A stretch of DNA of 64,000 bases, taken from the NCBI GenBank assembly GCA_050300015.1, contig JBNKWZ010000027.1, positions 310,001-374,000 of the forward strand, written 5' to 3'. The stretch comes from CAYZQH01 sp050300015 (GTDB taxonomy: Bacteria > Pseudomonadota > Gammaproteobacteria > Pseudomonadales > Cellvibrionaceae). Below are positions 61,630 through 64,000 of the stretch, piece after piece; positions within the stretch are counted from its first letter, which is position 1, and each line of letters begins with the position of its first letter. A program made the translations under genes and the position numbers. The notes under the pieces were generated by a model. It made no database searches. It saw only the letters and a program-made list of their open reading frames with translations, and had not been told where the DNA came from.

Positions 61630-62544
61630 TTACCCCTTCCCAGTAATCTTATTGGGGCCTTTAAGTACATCTTTTTCAATATATTGAATAATCGCACCCG
61701 CAATATCTTTGCCCGTTGCAGCTTCAATACCTTCAAGGCCTGGAGAGGAATTCACTTCCAACACCAAGGGGCCATGCCCCGAACGAATGATATCAACACC
61801 CGCCAAATCCAAGCCCATGACTTTGGCCGCTTTTACTGCAAGCGCTCGCTCTTCTGGCATAAGCTTGATGACCCGTGCAGTCCCTCCCATATGCAAATTC
61901 GAGCGAAACTCACCTTCCTTGGCCACGCGCTGCATGGCCGCAATTACTTTATCTCCGATGACAAAACATCGAATATCGGCGCCTCCTGCGTCTTTAATAA
62001 ATTCTTGCACCAAAAATTCGGTATCAAGATCGCGAAACGCATTAATCAAACTTTCCGCCGCCTTATCCGTTTCGGCCAGCAATACGCCTTTCCCTTGAGT
62101 ACTGCTCAATACTTTAACAATTAGCGGCGCACCACCGACAAACTGAATCAAATCTTCTGTCGCGTCTGCCTGGTTGGCATATCCTGTAATCGGCATTCCC
62201 ACATGTTTGCGCGCAAGCAACTGATGCGCCCGTAATTTGTCTCTTGAACGGGTTATCGCCACCGATTCATTAATAGAATAGATATTCCCCACTTCAAATT
62301 GCCTAAGTACCGCAGCACCATAATTTGTGATTGAAGCGCCAATACGGGGAATAACGGCATCAAATTGTAAAATTTCCTTTTCGCCCTTGCGCTTGTAATA
62401 CACCTCCGGCTTACTGGAGGTAATGTTCATGTAGCAGCGCAAAACATCAATCACTCTAGGTTCATGCCCACGCGCTTTGGCCGCCTCTACGAGTCTTTTG
62501 GTCGAATAAAGGTTGGCGTTTCTAGATAGAATACCTATCTTCAT
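61630..62544 (-). CDS. rimK: RimK-type ATP-grasp ligase
   Basis: About 304 residues from ATG 62544 (GGAG six bases upstream; the frame extends five codons). It starts MKIGILSRNANLYSTKRLVE, as in RimK, and has the ATP-grasp blocks PLIVKVLSSTQGKGVLLAE, FIKDAGGADIRCFVIGDKV and the metal-binding end LEVNSSPGLEGIEAATG. RimK adds glutamates to the C-terminus of ribosomal protein S6. It is convergent with the TonB receptor. Confidence 0.92.
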   Translation of the reverse strand: MKIGILSRNANLYSTKRLVEAAKARGHEPRVIDVLRCYMNITSSKPEVYYKRKGEKEILQFDAVIPRIGASITNYGAAVLRQFEVGNIYSINESVAITRSRDKLRAHQLLARKHVGMPITGYANQADATEDLIQFVGGAPLIVKVLSSTQGKGVLLAETDKAAESLINAFRDLDTEFLVQEFIKDAGGADIRCFVIGDKVIAAMQRVAKEGEFRSNLHMGGTARVIKLMPEERALAVKAAKVMGLDLAGVDIIRSGHGPLVLEVNSSPGLEGIEAATGKDIAGAIIQYIEKDVLKGPNKITGKG

Positions 62545-62785
62545 GGAGGCTCCACACACAGTGTTATATTATTGGGCCAAAACCGGCTAACCGATCTTGT
62601 CCAAATTCAATCAATTGTAGGCGTGATTACGCCTTGCTTAGGTTAAAGGGTTCACTTTCAAAAGGAAAGCCGCGGCCTATTTACAGCATAATTCAGTTCT
62701 GCCGACCGGATACGCGGCAAGTGGAATACCTGCAATACCTTCACTCATGCATTTGGATAAGGGCTAACTGAATCGCTCACGGCTA

Positions 62786-64000
62786 TCAATGCAGCTTTAA
62801 TCTAGGCCTTAACACGTGGTTGATTTTTTCAACCACCGTCATAGCAACCGTTTTGATCCAACCGTGAAGAGCCGCTTGGTGTAAGCGATACAGTGATAAA
62901 TACGCCATACGTGCAAGCTTACCCTCTACGTTCCAACTGGATTTGGCAAAATTGCCCATTAAGTTACCAATGGTGGAATAACGACTGAGCGACACCAATG
63001 AGCCGTGATCACGATAGACAAACGTTTTAAGGGGCTTATTATTTAAATCTCGAAGCAAATTGGTATATAGGCAGCTTGCCATTTGATGAGCGCTTTGAGC
63101 TCTGGGTGGCACCCAGGTCTTTTCATCGATCTGTCGCCCCGCGCAATCACCTAAGGCATATATGTTGGTATCCTCCAGTGTTTGTAAATGTTCATTGACC
63201 AGCAGTTGATTCATACGATTGGTTTGCAGACCGCCAAAGTCTTTCAAAAAATCAGGCGCCTTCACACCTGCCGCCCAAACCATAAGGTCGGCTTTGATCA
63301 CAGCATTGTCCGAGGTTACCAATTGCCCTTTTTCGGCACGAGCAATGCGCGTATTCGTTAAGATATTGACGCCGAGCTTGGCAAGCTCGCCAGAAACCCC
63401 ATGACTGATACGCTCAGACAACGCCCCCACAAGGCGAGGCCCCGCTTCGATTAAGGTCACACTCAAATGTTCATGAGTAACATTTTTAAGGCCATACAAA
63501 TAAAACCAATGTCGGGCATTATAGAGCTCTGCAGCCAACTCCACTCCAGTGGCACCACCTCCCACAATGGCAACACTGAGGTTAAGCGAGCCGTCCGTTT
63601 GGCGCCGCTGATTCACACGGATAAACCGGTTGATCAGGCGTTGCTGGAATTTCACCGCTTGCTCAGCGCTGTCTAAATAGCTGCAGTGTTCTGCTATCCC
63701 TGGCGTCCCAAAATCATTACTAACACTGCCGATGGCAACAACCAACTTATCGTAGTCAATTTCTCGCCGGGGTAACACCTCTTCACCTTCGTTGTCGATC
63801 AAAGGTTTTAAGGTAATACGCTTTTGTGCACGATCAATACCGATAAGCGCACCTATTTTAAATTGAAAGCCATTGTTATAGGCATGGGCGCGATAGCTAA
63901 CAGAGTCGACCTCATAGTCAAGCGTTCCAGTGGCCACTTCGTGCAGCAAAGGTTTCCAAAGGTGCATTTGATTCTTGTCGATTAAAAGAATCTCGGCTTT
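62786..64000 (-). CDS. ndh: Type II NADH dehydrogenase, partial (5' end beyond window)
   Basis: The frame is open through the right edge and reads ILLIDKNQMHLWKPLLHEVA at the start of what is visible, so the FAD-binding N-terminus lies outside. Seen: YDKLVVAIGSVSNDFG, the NADH-binding Rossmann block SVAIVGGGATGVELAAELYN, LMVWAAGVKAP and the FAD-binding NIYALGDCAG, then a C-terminal membrane-anchoring amphipathic region. It is a single-subunit NADH:quinone oxidoreductase without proton pumping. About 405 residues are visible of the usual 430. Confidence 0.92.
   Translation of the reverse strand, partial: KAEILLIDKNQMHLWKPLLHEVATGTLDYEVDSVSYRAHAYNNGFQFKIGALIGIDRAQKRITLKPLIDNEGEEVLPRREIDYDKLVVAIGSVSNDFGTPGIAEHCSYLDSAEQAVKFQQRLINRFIRVNQRRQTDGSLNLSVAIVGGGATGVELAAELYNARHWFYLYGLKNVTHEHLSVTLIEAGPRLVGALSERISHGVSGELAKLGVNILTNTRIARAEKGQLVTSDNAVIKADLMVWAAGVKAPDFLKDFGGLQTNRMNQLLVNEHLQTLEDTNIYALGDCAGRQIDEKTWVPPRAQSAHQMASCLYTNLLRDLNNKPLKTFVYRDHGSLVSLSRYSTIGNLMGNFAKSSWNVEGKLARMAYLSLYRLHQAALHGWIKTVAMTVVEKINHVLRPRLKLH

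Overview
The window looks like chromosome from a polysaccharide-degrading marine gammaproteobacterium of the Cellvibrionaceae type (Saccharophagus, Teredinibacter and Cellvibrio relatives). The evidence is serine-rich linkers (runs of Ser after lipoprotein signals) in six large secreted proteins, many carbohydrate-active enzymes with CBM6, PA14 or malectin-like modules, a GlyGly-CTERM-type tail, a TonB-dependent receptor, and gammaproteobacterial housekeeping genes (metY, acuI/yhdH, rimK, ndh). Taxonomy is inferred from gene style only.

Layout. 1-1767 is non-coding and carries dispersed repeats. 1768-8119 holds metY, a transglutaminase-like protein and a two-gene unit of DUF1592-type lipoprotein (malectin domain plus cytochrome c motif) with a Tat-exported DUF1552 protein. 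8120-16113 is a patchy accessory stretch: a small membrane protein, acuI-like reductase, an internally deleted IS5-family element, a probably broken gene, an RCC1-like lipoprotein, a GNAT acetyltransferase, a small lipoprotein and the wreck of an ABC-2 exporter. 16473-20582 is a tight operon: periplasmic TPR protein, sensor kinase, OmpR-type regulator. 20679-25353 has a zinc metalloprotease lipoprotein, a divergent MddA-like methyltransferase/HxlR regulator pair and a VIT-family transporter.

25713-55055 is the core: a hemicellulose-degradation region with GH59-like, GH43, two paralogous carbohydrate-esterase-like hydrolases, a GH11 xylanase, a GH3 beta-xylosidase, a GH43 beta-xylosidase, a GH31 alpha-xylosidase-like enzyme and a malectin-linked hydrolase. 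Secreted enzymes would open and deacetylate the xylan; lipoprotein and periplasmic enzymes would trim oligosaccharides; the GH43 without a signal would finish in the cytoplasm. Interleaved are a serpin, a large beta-propeller lipoprotein, an EF-Tu-domain-II-like lipoprotein and a metallopeptidase-like lipoprotein. The serpin and the beta-propeller gene share a duplicated promoter block with a tandem GTAAA repeat resembling a CpxR site. No dedicated sugar transporter or xylan regulator is visible in this region.

55272-64000 returns to general genes: a quinone oxidoreductase, a secreted pair including a zinc-peptidase-like protein, a TonB-dependent receptor, rimK and a type II NADH dehydrogenase cut by the window end. 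No tRNA, rRNA or CRISPR array was seen. The best candidates for undescribed biology are the malectin/cytochrome/DUF1592-DUF1552 pair, the serpin/beta-propeller co-regulated pair, the TPR-kinase-regulator operon and the secreted pair at 56.8-58.9 kb.
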